7,175 nucleotides of DNA from an uncultured Rhodocyclaceae bacterium (GCA_937892345.1 CALAGF010000336.1:1-7175), one strand, 5' to 3'; positions 1 through 6,340 are shown, numbered from the stretch's first letter. Notes: generated by a model from the sequence alone, not told the origin. Translations and numbers: made by a program.

Positions 1-1
1 G

Positions 2-109
2 GTCATGGCGCTGGAAGAGGAATTTGAGTGCGAGATTCCTGACGATCAGGCTGAGAAGATCACCACAGTCCAACAGGCTGTCGATTTCATCCTCGCCAAC
101 AAGAAGTAA
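2..109 (+). CDS. acpP: Acyl carrier protein, C-terminal part (partial)
   Basis: The last 35 residues of acyl carrier protein are read in frame from base 2 to the TAA at 107-109; the start lies outside the window. The acidic stretch around LEEEFECEIPDD and the helix-IV stretch AEKITTVQQAVDFI are typical of bacterial AcpP, which carries fatty-acyl intermediates on a phosphopantetheine arm in the cytosol. The DSL serine that bears the arm lies upstream and cannot be seen. fabF follows 75 bases downstream, the common acpP-fabF order of the fatty-acid synthesis cluster, and its product acts directly on acyl-ACP. The residue before EIP is Cys where E. coli has Thr; I regard this as ordinary family variation. 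The identification is firm despite the short length. Confidence 0.93.
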   Translation, partial: VMALEEEFECEIPDDQAEKITTVQQAVDFILANKK

Positions 110-130
110 GCCAATTCCGGTTTGAACCAG

Positions 131-159
131 GCAAGGCCGGCCCCCAAGGCCGGCCTTGC
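131..159 (+). terminator. Strong GC-rich hairpin between acpP and fabF
   Basis: Bases 131-142 and 148-159 form a perfect 12-bp inverted repeat (GCAAGGCCGGCC paired with GGCCGGCCTTGC) around a 5-base loop, CCCAA. No real T-run follows (TACATTAGCTTT), so it is not a canonical rho-independent terminator. It sits 21 bases after the acpP stop and ends 25 bases before the fabF start. The likely role is partial termination, or protection of the acpP mRNA end, which would make acpP message more abundant than fabF message. The structure is seen in the sequence; the role is inferred. Confidence 0.6.
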
Positions 160-184
160 TACATTAGCTTTCGGAGTGCAAATC

Positions 185-1420
185 TTGGCACGTCGCAGAG
201 TCGTCATTACTGGCCTGGGCCTTATCTCCCCGGTCGGCAACAGCGTAGAGGAAGGCTGGCAGAATATTATCGCCGGCGTTTCTGGAATCGCTCCCGTTAC
301 CCGTTTCGATACCGAGACCTTCCCCGTCAAATTTGCCGGCGAGGTGAAAAATTTCGATATCACCCAATATATTTCCGCCAAGGATGCCCGGCGCATGGAT
401 AAGTTTATCCATTACGGGCTTGCAGCAGGGATTCAGGCCGTGCGTGATGCGGGACTGGACAAGGAAGGTGCTGCGGATCCCGAGCGTGTAGGTGTGGCAA
501 TCGGTTCCGGGATTGGCGGCCTGCCGCTGATCGAGGAAACCAAGGATGAGTACATCGCTGGCGGTGTGCGCAAAGTTTCACCTTTCTTCGTTCCCGGTTC
601 GATCATCAACATGATTTCCGGAAATCTCTCGATCGAGTTTGGTTTCAAGGGACCGAATCTTTCGATCGTGACGGCATGTACAACCGGTACGCATTCGATT
701 GGCGAGGCAGCTCGCATTATTGAATACGGTGATGCTGATGTTATGGTTGCCGGTGGAGCAGAGTCGACTGTGTCGCCGCTGGGTATGGGAGGCTTCAGTG
801 CTGCCCGCGCCTTGTCTACGCGCAATGACGATCCTGCAACGGCCAGCCGTCCTTGGGACAAGGATCGTGACGGTTTTGTCCTGGGCGAAGGTGCAGGTGT
901 TCTGGTTCTCGAAGAATACGAACATGCCAAGGCTCGTGGCGCCAAGATTTATGCTGAATTGATTGGTTACGGTAGAAGTGCTGATGCTTATCACATTACC
1001 GCACCGAACATGGATGGCCCACGGCGCTCCATGGTCAATGCCTTGAAAAATGCCGGTATCGGACCTTCAGATGTTCAATACGTCAATGCCCATGGCACGT
1101 CTACACCGCTGGGCGACAAGAACGAGTCGGATGCGATCAAGGCAGCTTTTGGTGATGCGGCTTACAAGATTGTTGTCAATTCGACCAAGTCGATGACTGG
1201 CCATCTTCTGGGCGGTGCCGGTGGCGTGGAGTCGTTGTTCACTGTGCTGGCGATTCATCACCAGATTTCTCCGCCAACCATCAACATCTTCAATCAGGAT
1301 CCAGAATGTGATCTCGACTACTGCGCCAACAAGGCTCGGCCGATGAAGATTGACCTGGCGTTGAAGAACAACTTCGGCTTCGGTGGTACCAACGGATCGC
1401 TCGTATTCAAGCGCATCTGA
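185..1420 (+). CDS. fabF: 3-oxoacyl-[acyl-carrier-protein] synthase II
   Basis: FabF (KAS II) condenses malonyl-ACP with acyl-ACP in the cytosolic fatty-acid elongation cycle and is associated with elongation of unsaturated chains. From the TTG at 185 the protein has 411 residues, against about 413 in E. coli. The thiolase-fold Cys-His-His triad is present: Cys165 in TACTTGTH, His303 in NAHGTSTPLGD and His340 in KSMTGHLLGGAGG; the C-terminal NNFGFGGTNGSLVF glycine motif is intact. I chose TTG at 185 because it gives the family start MARRRVVITGLG and has GGAG at 173-176, 8 bases upstream. A longer reading from ATG 122 would translate the acpP-fabF hairpin and add 21 atypical residues. It lies directly behind acpP and is probably co-transcribed with it at least in part. 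Confidence 0.96.
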   Translation: MARRRVVITGLGLISPVGNSVEEGWQNIIAGVSGIAPVTRFDTETFPVKFAGEVKNFDITQYISAKDARRMDKFIHYGLAAGIQAVRDAGLDKEGAADPERVGVAIGSGIGGLPLIEETKDEYIAGGVRKVSPFFVPGSIINMISGNLSIEFGFKGPNLSIVTACTTGTHSIGEAARIIEYGDADVMVAGGAESTVSPLGMGGFSAARALSTRNDDPATASRPWDKDRDGFVLGEGAGVLVLEEYEHAKARGAKIYAELIGYGRSADAYHITAPNMDGPRRSMVNALKNAGIGPSDVQYVNAHGTSTPLGDKNESDAIKAAFGDAAYKIVVNSTKSMTGHLLGGAGGVESLFTVLAIHHQISPPTINIFNQDPECDLDYCANKARPMKIDLALKNNFGFGGTNGSLVFKRI

Positions 1421-1440
1421 CCGACTTGGCTGAGGCATAA

Positions 1441-1478
1441 AACGGTGCAGCTTCCGATCCACATCGGGCTGCACCGTT
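1441..1478. promoter_or_regulatory. Long hairpin covering the ygfX start; possible two-way terminator
   Basis: AACGGTGCAGC at 1441-1451 is perfectly complementary to GCTGCACCGTT at 1468-1478 (11 bp). Inside it, CCGAT (1454-1458) pairs with ATCGG (1463-1467) around a CCAC loop, leaving a TT bulge. The structure begins 20 bases after the fabF stop. Read on the plus strand the tail is only CTCGTTT. Read on the minus strand the stem runs into TTTTATG, so it could also stop nadB transcripts that read through ygfX. The GTG start of ygfX (1445-1447) is paired within the stem, while its GAGG ribosome site (1432-1435) is outside. It may therefore act as a terminator, a translational gate for ygfX, or both. 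The pairing is seen; the function is inferred. Confidence 0.6.
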
Positions 1479-1888
1479 CTCGTTTACTGGCGCGAGTATC
1501 GATATTCATAGCTGGCCTTGCGCTGTGCTTTTTGTATTTCTTTTTACGGTCGACCGCTGCATTTGCTGTTTTTTCAGCTCTCACACTCGCCTTGCTTGCG
1601 GGCGTGTTTGGACAATCCCGCATGCCAGTGCGTGCGCTGTCGCTGAAGCGTGATGGACTGATTGAGGTCTGTCTCGCTGGCGAGACGGATTACTGCCCTG
1701 CAAGTGTTTTGGATGGTGCACTGATTCACCCTTGGCTGACTGTTTTCCGGGTTGAAATTCAGTCGATGCCGAGGCGCGTTTATTCGGTGGTCTTGTTGAC
1801 TGACAGTTTGTCAGCCGAAAATTTCCGGCAGCTCAGGGTGTTTTTACGCTGGAATACGCTCAACCTCTCCGAGGCCGGCGAGGTTTGA
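1445..1888 (+). CDS. ygfX: YgfX/CptA-family small inner-membrane protein
   Basis: A 147-residue protein with two hydrophobic segments near the N-terminus (about residues 14-34 and 38-55), followed by a soluble C-terminal part of about 90 residues. It resembles E. coli YgfX (CptA): a short polar N-terminus, the transmembrane pair, and a C-terminal LLTDSLSAENFRQLRVFL that lines up with the YgfX stretch around ADSMDEAEWRDLRRIL. E. coli YgfX has been described as a membrane-bound toxin acting on FtsZ and MreB and is encoded beside sdhE; no sdhE is visible here. I recall ygfX beside nadB and a sigma-E gene in pseudomonads, which supports the call. The GTG start has GAGG 9 bases upstream and begins LPIHIGLHRSR, matching the family, but it is buried in a hairpin. 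Its last 29 bases overlap the end of nadB on the other strand. The family call is from remembered sequence; toxin activity here is not shown. Confidence 0.72.
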   Translation: MQLPIHIGLHRSRLLARVSIFIAGLALCFLYFFLRSTAAFAVFSALTLALLAGVFGQSRMPVRALSLKRDGLIEVCLAGETDYCPASVLDGALIHPWLTVFRVEIQSMPRRVYSVVLLTDSLSAENFRQLRVFLRWNTLNLSEAGEV

Positions 1889-3440
1889 TGATGGTGTCGC
1901 GGATTCTGCTGGCAAGCTCCGGGTAATCCCGAGAATAGTGAAGGCCGCGGCTTTCCTTGCGGCGCAGGGCACAACTCACAATCAGATCGGCTGTCACAAC
2001 CAGGTTGCGTAATTCGATCAGGTCGTGGCTGACCCGGAAGTTGGCATAGAACTCGTCGATTTCACGCATCAGCAGCGTAATCCGGTGCTTGGCACGTTTC
2101 AAGCGCTTGGTGGTGCGCACAATCCCGACATAATCCCACATGAAGCGCCGCAGTTCGTCCCAGTTATGTGAAATCACAACCTCTTCGTCGGCATCTGTGA
2201 CGCGGCTTTCATCCCATTCAGGGAGTTCGGCAATCTGGGGCATGGGGTGTTCAAGAATGTGTCTGACCGCTGCTTCAGCGAAGACCAGGCACTCAAGAAG
2301 CGAGTTGGATGCAAGCCGGTTTGCGCCATGCAAACCTGTGCAGGAGGCTTCTCCCGCCACATAGAGCCCGGCCAGATCGGTTTGGCCGTGCAAGTCGCTG
2401 ATAACGCCGCCACAGGTATAGTGCGCCGCCGGTACCACCGGAATCGGTTGGTGGGTAATGTCGATGCCAAGCTCAAGGCAGCGGGCATAGATATTAGGGA
2501 AGTGGTTCTTGATGAACGCTTCGCCTTTGTGGGAAATATCCAGAAAGACGCAATCCAGCCCGCGTTTTTTCATCTCGAAGTCAATGGCCCTTGCCACGAT
2601 GTCGCGTGGTGCCAATTCGTGTCGTTCGTCGTGTTCCGGCATGAAGCGTGTGCCGTCCGGCAATTTCAGCAATCCGCCTTCGCCGCGAACCGCTTCGGAA
2701 ATCAGGAAGGACTTGGCTTGCGGATGGTACAGGCAGGTTGGGTGAAACTGGATGAACTCCATGTTCGCAACCCGGCATCCGGCGCGGTGAGCCATGGCAA
2801 TACCATCTCCCGTTGAGGTGTCCGGGTTGGTCGTGTACAAGTAAACCTTGCCGGCACCGCCAGTTGCCAGCAGTGTATGTGAGGCCGAAATAGTCAGGAC
2901 TTCACCATCCAGGCTGTTCAGGATGTAGGCACCAAAGCAGCGATTTTCACCGGTTCCCAACTTGTCCCCGGTGATCAGGTCGATCGCGATATGGTTTTCC
3001 AGAACGGTGATCTTGGGGTTGTTGCGTACCTTGTGCGACAAGGTTTCCTGAACGGCTGCACCGGTCGCATCTGCAACATGGATGACGCGTCGGGCGCTGT
3101 GTCCGCCTTCACGGGTCAGGTGATAGCCGGACTCGTCCTTGGTAAATGGCACGCCTTGTTCAATCAACCATTCGATCGCATGGCGACCATTTTCAACGAC
3201 GTAACGGGTCGCAGCCTCGTCGTTCAGGAATGCGCCAGCAACCAGCGTATCCTTGATGTGCGCCTCAATCGAGTCTTTGCTATCCAGAACAGCGGCAATC
3301 CCGCCCTGAGCCCAACCTGAAGCAGAGTCTTCAAGACGCCGTTTGCTGACCAGTGCAACCCGGCAGTGTTCGGAAAGGCGCAGCGCAGCAGCTTGACCGG
3401 CCAAACCGCTGCCGATGATGAGCACATCAAATTTTTGCAC
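1860..3440 (-). CDS. nadB: L-aspartate oxidase
   Basis: NadB is an FAD enzyme that oxidises L-aspartate to iminoaspartate, the first step of de novo NAD synthesis, feeding quinolinate synthase NadA in the cytosol. From the GTG at 3440 it has 526 residues (about 540 in E. coli). The N-terminal Rossmann motif GSGLAG (residues 10-15) binds FAD. Expected active-site residues are present: His233 (QFHPT), Arg279 (APRDIVAR) and His340 (HYTCGG), each 11 lower than E. coli His244, Arg290 and His351. The stretch GANRLASNSLLECLVF and a helical C-terminal domain follow. GTG was chosen because it gives the normal start MQKFDVLIIGSG with a weak AGAGAA site upstream; the ATG at 3494 would add 18 unconserved residues and place the promoter inside the gene. 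It is divergent from rpoE and convergent with ygfX. nadA and nadC are not in the window. Confidence 0.95.
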   Translation of the reverse strand: MQKFDVLIIGSGLAGQAAALRLSEHCRVALVSKRRLEDSASGWAQGGIAAVLDSKDSIEAHIKDTLVAGAFLNDEAATRYVVENGRHAIEWLIEQGVPFTKDESGYHLTREGGHSARRVIHVADATGAAVQETLSHKVRNNPKITVLENHIAIDLITGDKLGTGENRCFGAYILNSLDGEVLTISASHTLLATGGAGKVYLYTTNPDTSTGDGIAMAHRAGCRVANMEFIQFHPTCLYHPQAKSFLISEAVRGEGGLLKLPDGTRFMPEHDERHELAPRDIVARAIDFEMKKRGLDCVFLDISHKGEAFIKNHFPNIYARCLELGIDITHQPIPVVPAAHYTCGGVISDLHGQTDLAGLYVAGEASCTGLHGANRLASNSLLECLVFAEAAVRHILEHPMPQIAELPEWDESRVTDADEEVVISHNWDELRRFMWDYVGIVRTTKRLKRAKHRITLLMREIDEFYANFRVSHDLIELRNLVVTADLIVSCALRRKESRGLHYSRDYPELASRIRDTIIKPRRPRRG

Positions 3441-3470
3441 GACTGTTCTCTGGGGAATTATTTGCGCCGA

Positions 3471-3479
3471 AATATAGCA
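3471..3479 (-). promoter_or_regulatory. Candidate nadB promoter, extended -10 box
   Basis: Read on the minus strand, TGCTATATT is an extended -10 element (TGn followed by TATATT, five of six matches to TATAAT), about 30 bases upstream of the nadB GTG. No good -35 hexamer sits at the usual distance, which is tolerable for an extended -10 promoter. A perfect inverted repeat lies immediately upstream, in the spacer region. Position and motif are seen; activity is inferred. Confidence 0.45.
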
Positions 3480-3494
3480 TGCCGGAAACGGCAT
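3479..3494. repeat. Perfect 6-bp inverted repeat beside the nadB -10 box
   Basis: ATGCCG (3479-3484) and CGGCAT (3489-3494) are exact inverted copies separated by GAAA. The repeat sits directly against the candidate extended -10 of nadB, on the -35 side, where a bound dimeric repressor would block RNA polymerase. Expression of NAD-synthesis genes is often controlled by dedicated repressors in bacteria, but I do not recognise this site as a known operator. It could be chance, since six-base palindromic arms are not rare. Confidence 0.35.
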
Positions 3495-3579
3495 AGGCGG
3501 TTACTGAACGTCACAATAAACAGGCTTCCCGGAGACAATTAAGGATAACTACCTAGGGTGTGAGCCCGAGGGCGTGCGC

Positions 3580-3585
3580 TATACT
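3580..3585 (+). promoter_or_regulatory. Candidate rpoE promoter, -10 box
   Basis: TATACT (five of six matches to TATAAT) lies 38 bases upstream of the preferred rpoE start and is the best -10-like box in the 183-base nadB-rpoE gap. The -35 region is poor: GTGTGA at 3558-3563 with a 16-base spacer is the best I find. The spacer holds a small hairpin, GCCC-GA-GGGC (3563-3572). I see no convincing sigma-E type promoter, so autoregulation cannot be supported from the motif alone. Confidence 0.42.
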
Positions 3586-3623
3586 GCCTGCCAAACATAG
3601 CTTCCCGAGGAATGAACAAAGTC

Positions 3624-4223
3624 ATGAGTGAGCGCGAAGTCGATCAGGTACTGGTCGAGCGAGCCCAAGGCGGGGATCAGAAGGCCTTCGATCTACTGGT
3701 CGGCAAATACCAGCGCAAGCTGGGTCGTTTGCTTTCACGCTTTATCCGCGACGCTGCCGAAGTCGAAGATGTCACTCAGGAAGCCTTTATCAAGGCCTAC
3801 CGAGCGCTTCCTGCATTTCGTGGAGAGAGTGCCTTTTATACGTGGCTTTATCGTATTGGCATCAATACTGCAAAAAACTACCTGGTGTCGCAGGGGCGGC
3901 GTGCGCCGACCAGCACGGAATTCGATGCTGACGAGGCGGAGGGCTTTGAAGATGCCAGTTTGTTGCGAGATATCAACACGCCCGAGAGTCTGCTGCTATC
4001 CAAACAGATAGGGCAGACCGTCAACATGGCAATGGATGCCTTGCCTGATGAGTTGCGCACAGCCATTGCGCTACGCGAGATTGAGGGACTCTCTTATGAA
4101 GAGATTGCGGGAATCATGGATTGCCCGATCGGCACCGTACGTTCGCGCATCTTTCGCGCCCGTGAGGCAGTGGCGGCACGTTTGCGCCCCTTGCTGGATA
4201 TTGCGCCAGATCGACGCTGGTGA
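3624..4223 (+). CDS. rpoE: Extracytoplasmic-stress sigma factor, RpoE/AlgU type
   Basis: Sigma-E directs RNA polymerase to envelope-stress genes such as periplasmic proteases and outer-membrane assembly factors. From ATG 3624 the protein has 199 residues (191 in E. coli). Region 2 lies at about residues 20-90, with the hallmark EDVTQEAF at 48-55 and FYTWLYRIGINTAKNYL after it. Region 4, a helix-turn-helix, is at about 157-182 (LSYEEIAGIMDCPIGTVRSR). The start MSEREVDQVLVERAQGGD parallels E. coli MSEQLTDQVLVERVQKGD. An in-frame ATG at 3612 lies only one base from the GAGG at 3607-3610, so 3624 is the better start, though the spacing (about 13 bases) is long. The stop overlaps the rseC start (TGATG). 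Unusually, no anti-sigma factor gene follows. Confidence 0.94.
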   Translation: MSEREVDQVLVERAQGGDQKAFDLLVGKYQRKLGRLLSRFIRDAAEVEDVTQEAFIKAYRALPAFRGESAFYTWLYRIGINTAKNYLVSQGRRAPTSTEFDADEAEGFEDASLLRDINTPESLLLSKQIGQTVNMAMDALPDELRTAIALREIEGLSYEEIAGIMDCPIGTVRSRIFRAREAVAARLRPLLDIAPDRRW

Positions 4224-4654
4224 TGGACCCAAATCTGAACATCATCCGGGCTACCGTCCGGGCTATTGACGGCGAGTTCGCACTGGTTGAAGTGGAGCAC
4301 GGCTGCGGGCGCTGTCAGGAAAAAGGGGGGTGTGGCGGTCAGCACCTGACCCAGATGTTTTGTAGCGCGCCCAAGCGCTACAAGGTTGAAAACAGGATTG
4401 GTGCGCTCGCCGGAGAACATGTACGTGTCGCGGTCGAGGATGGGGCGGTGAGGACAAGCGCCAACTTGGCCTATGGTTTCCCGATTCTTGGTCTGCTGAT
4501 TGGCGGCGTCGCCGGGCAAGCACTGGCTGGTGATCCGGGAGCAATTGGCGGAGCGCTGGCGGGGATGTTGTTTGTTTTTGTTCTTGTCCGGCGCAGGCTG
4601 GCGCAGCGCCCGGAAATCGGCGCTTCAAACCCGCACATCATTTCTCGCGTGTAA
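4223..4654 (+). CDS. rseC: RseC/MucC-family membrane protein, positive regulator of sigma E
   Basis: A 143-residue inner-membrane protein. The N-terminal soluble part has a cysteine cluster, Cys28, Cys31 and Cys37 (C-x2-C-x5-C, in CGRCQEKGGCGG) plus Cys47, the same spacing as CSSCASRAGC in E. coli RseC. The stretch LAGEHVRVAVEDGAVRTSANLAYGFP matches the E. coli block before the first membrane helix. Two transmembrane segments lie at about residues 74-95 and 101-121. In E. coli RseC mildly stimulates sigma E and is also linked, with the Rsx complex, to keeping SoxR reduced, in line with a metal- or redox-active cysteine cluster. The ATG at 4223 overlaps the rpoE stop by one base; a GTG at 4220 would add one residue. 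The overlap implies translational coupling. The family call is firm; function in this strain is inferred. Confidence 0.88.
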   Translation: MDPNLNIIRATVRAIDGEFALVEVEHGCGRCQEKGGCGGQHLTQMFCSAPKRYKVENRIGALAGEHVRVAVEDGAVRTSANLAYGFPILGLLIGGVAGQALAGDPGAIGGALAGMLFVFVLVRRRLAQRPEIGASNPHIISRV

Positions 4655-4660
4655 ATTCAA

Positions 4661-4665
4661 GGAGG
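4661..4665 (+). promoter_or_regulatory. Strong ribosome binding site of mucD
   Basis: GGAGG, within AAGGAGGAA, lies 10 bases before the mucD ATG and 6 bases after the rseC stop. It is the closest match to the anti-Shine-Dalgarno consensus in the window and fixes the mucD start. It suggests the protease is made at a higher rate than the rpoE and rseC products encoded by the same message. Confidence 0.75.
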
Positions 4666-4675
4666 AATACAGCCC

Positions 4676-6094
4676 ATGAAACGTTTCGTGGCCCTATGTT
4701 CTTTGCTGATGGTCTCGGCGCTTGCTTTTGCGCAAGTACGGGGGTTGCCGGATTTTACCGAGCTCGCTGAAAAGCAGGGGCCGGCCGTGGTTAATATCAG
4801 CACGACCCAGCACGCGCGTACCCCTCAGCAAGGCGTCCCCTTTCCTTTTGACGAGAACGATCCCGCACTGGAATTTTTCAAGCGCTTCTTTCCGCGCGGG
4901 CAAGGCGGCGGGGCGCCGCAGCAGGATTTCGAAAACAAGTCGCTGGGATCGGGCTTTATCATCAGCAGTGATGGCTATGTCCTGACTAATGCCCATGTGG
5001 TTGATGGGGCGGATGAAGTCACTGTGCGCCTGACCGACAAGCGGGAGTTCAAGGCTAAAACCATCGGTGCGGACAAGCGTGCAGATGTGGCTTTGTTAAA
5101 GATCGATGCGAGCCAGTTGCCTATCGTCAAGCTGGCTGACGTCTCACAACTGAAAGTGGGCGAATGGGTGGTTGCAATCGGATCACCATTTGGATTCGAC
5201 AACTCAGTTACCGCCGGGATTGTTTCCGCAAAGGGGCGATCATTGCCCCAGGAAAATTATGTGCCATTCATCCAGACGGATGTGGCCATCAATCCGGGTA
5301 ACTCTGGCGGCCCCTTGTTCAACCTGCGCGGTGAAGTGGTGGGTATCAATTCGCAAATCTATAGCCGCAGTGGCGGTTACATGGGCGTGTCCTTTGCCAT
5401 TCCGATTGATGTCGCCATGGAAATCCAGCAACAATTGCGGTCGACCGGACGCGTCAGTCGTGGGCGTATCGGTATCGTGATTCAGGAGGTCTCCAAGGAT
5501 CTAGCCGAATCGCTGGGTCTGTCCAAGCCCATGGGTGCAGTGGTCAATGCGGTTGAAAATGGCGGCCCGGCTGCCAAGGCCGGGGTGGAACCCGGTGACG
5601 TCATCCTCAAGTTTGACGGCAAGCCGATCAATAGCTCTGCCGATTTGCCGCGTATTGTGGCCAACACGCGCCCGGGTTCGAAGGTGCTTATGCAACTCTG
5701 GCGGCGTGGTGCTTTGCGCGATATTTCCGTGGTCGTCGGCGAAATTCAGGACGAAAAAATGACCGCGAATCGTCCGGGGCGAAATGCTCGGCCTGCAGAA
5801 CCCAGCGTGGCACGGCTCGGACTGATGGTGAGTGAGTTGACGCCAGAGCAGCGGCAGGAAATGAAACTTTCAGGCGGTCTGGTGGTGGACGAAATTCGCA
5901 ATACAGCTGCTCGCGGTGATTTGCGCCAGGGGGATGTGATCCTTGCCGTGATTCACAAACGTGCAACGACGGAAGTGCGCAGCGTTGATCAATTCAATAA
6001 ATTGCTTAACCAGTTTGAACGCAGCGCCAATATCACCTTGCTGATTCGACGGGGAGAAATGCAAACCTTCGTGACTATCAAGGGAGCAAATTGA
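4676..6094 (+). CDS. mucD: Periplasmic serine protease/chaperone, DegP/MucD type
   Basis: An HtrA-family protease of 472 residues that degrades or refolds misfolded periplasmic proteins. A Sec signal peptide is clear: MKRF, a hydrophobic core, then AFA with predicted cleavage after Ala19. The trypsin-like domain carries the complete triad: His107 (TNAHVVDG), Asp137 (ADVALLKID) and Ser210 (GNSGGPLF), close to E. coli DegP numbering. The region between signal peptide and protease core (about residues 45-85) is rich in Pro, Gly and Gln and short, as in MucD, compared with the long LA loop of enteric DegP. Two PDZ domains follow, at about residues 263-355 and 380-470. The position behind rpoE-rseC matches the mucD arrangement, where the protease restrains the sigma-E response by removing misfolded inducers. 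The next gene starts at the base after its stop. DegQ-like is the alternative name; the family call is certain. Confidence 0.94.
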   Translation: MKRFVALCSLLMVSALAFAQVRGLPDFTELAEKQGPAVVNISTTQHARTPQQGVPFPFDENDPALEFFKRFFPRGQGGGAPQQDFENKSLGSGFIISSDGYVLTNAHVVDGADEVTVRLTDKREFKAKTIGADKRADVALLKIDASQLPIVKLADVSQLKVGEWVVAIGSPFGFDNSVTAGIVSAKGRSLPQENYVPFIQTDVAINPGNSGGPLFNLRGEVVGINSQIYSRSGGYMGVSFAIPIDVAMEIQQQLRSTGRVSRGRIGIVIQEVSKDLAESLGLSKPMGAVVNAVENGGPAAKAGVEPGDVILKFDGKPINSSADLPRIVANTRPGSKVLMQLWRRGALRDISVVVGEIQDEKMTANRPGRNARPAEPSVARLGLMVSELTPEQRQEMKLSGGLVVDEIRNTAARGDLRQGDVILAVIHKRATTEVRSVDQFNKLLNQFERSANITLLIRRGEMQTFVTIKGAN

Positions 6095-6340
6095 ATGGCT
6101 GTTGAACTCAGCTTGATCAGTCGGGGGTATTGCCATCTTTGTCATGACATGGAAGTGGCGCTGGCGCCACTGGCAGAAGCCATGGGGGTTGCCGTCAAGA
6201 TACTTGATGTTGATGCTGATCCCTTGCTCGAAGCGAAGTATGACGAACTGGTTCCTGTGCTTCTGCACGGTGAAACGGTACTCTGTCATTACTTTCTCGA
6301 TGAAGCCAAAGTCCGTGAATATTTAATGGGAATCCGCTAG
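6095..6340 (+). CDS. Glutaredoxin-like thioredoxin-fold protein
   Basis: An 81-residue cytosolic protein with no signal peptide. It begins with a short beta strand (VELSLISRGY) leading into a CHLC motif, Cys13-x2-Cys16, in the redox position of the thioredoxin fold. Pro54 in ELVPVLL is the expected cis-proline facing the active site. The small size and the form YCHLCHDM match the glutaredoxin-like family (DUF836 type) found beside lepA and mucD in betaproteobacteria. The partner and physiological substrate are unknown; thiol-disulphide exchange is inferred from the motif. The ATG directly follows the mucD TGA with no gap and has AGGGAG at 6081-6086, so it is almost surely translated from the mucD message. 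The YCHLC motif replaces the classic CPYC of glutaredoxins, so glutathione use is not assured. Confidence 0.85.
   Translation: MAVELSLISRGYCHLCHDMEVALAPLAEAMGVAVKILDVDADPLLEAKYDELVPVLLHGETVLCHYFLDEAKVREYLMGIR

Noticed and set aside
433..945. Open frame of 170 codons on the minus strand inside fabF
   Set aside because: It is a mirror of the fabF coding frame, with biased composition, no recognisable domain and no ribosome site. fabF fully explains the region.
1800..1814. Small inverted repeat CTGACA-GTT-TGTCAG as a nadB terminator
   Set aside because: The stem is only 6 bp with mixed composition, lies in ygfX coding sequence, and no T-run follows on either strand.
2247..2816. Open frame of 189 codons on the plus strand inside nadB
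   Set aside because: It lies wholly antisense to conserved nadB active-site segments and has no recognisable family; most likely a by-product of GC-rich codon use.
3441..3494. Longer nadB start at ATG 3494
   Set aside because: It adds 18 residues unlike any NadB N-terminus, and the sequence there contains a promoter-like box and an inverted repeat. The GTG at 3440 gives the family start.
3505..3535. Possible sigma-E promoter for rpoE autoregulation (TGAACG followed by TCCCGGA)
   Set aside because: Only part of the GAACTT -35 motif is matched and no TCTGA-like -10 occurs at the right spacing.
3612..3623. Upstream ATG for rpoE at 3612
   Set aside because: The GAGG site is only one base away from it, and the family start (MSERE...) fits the ATG at 3624. 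It cannot be fully excluded, as the protein would be only four residues longer.
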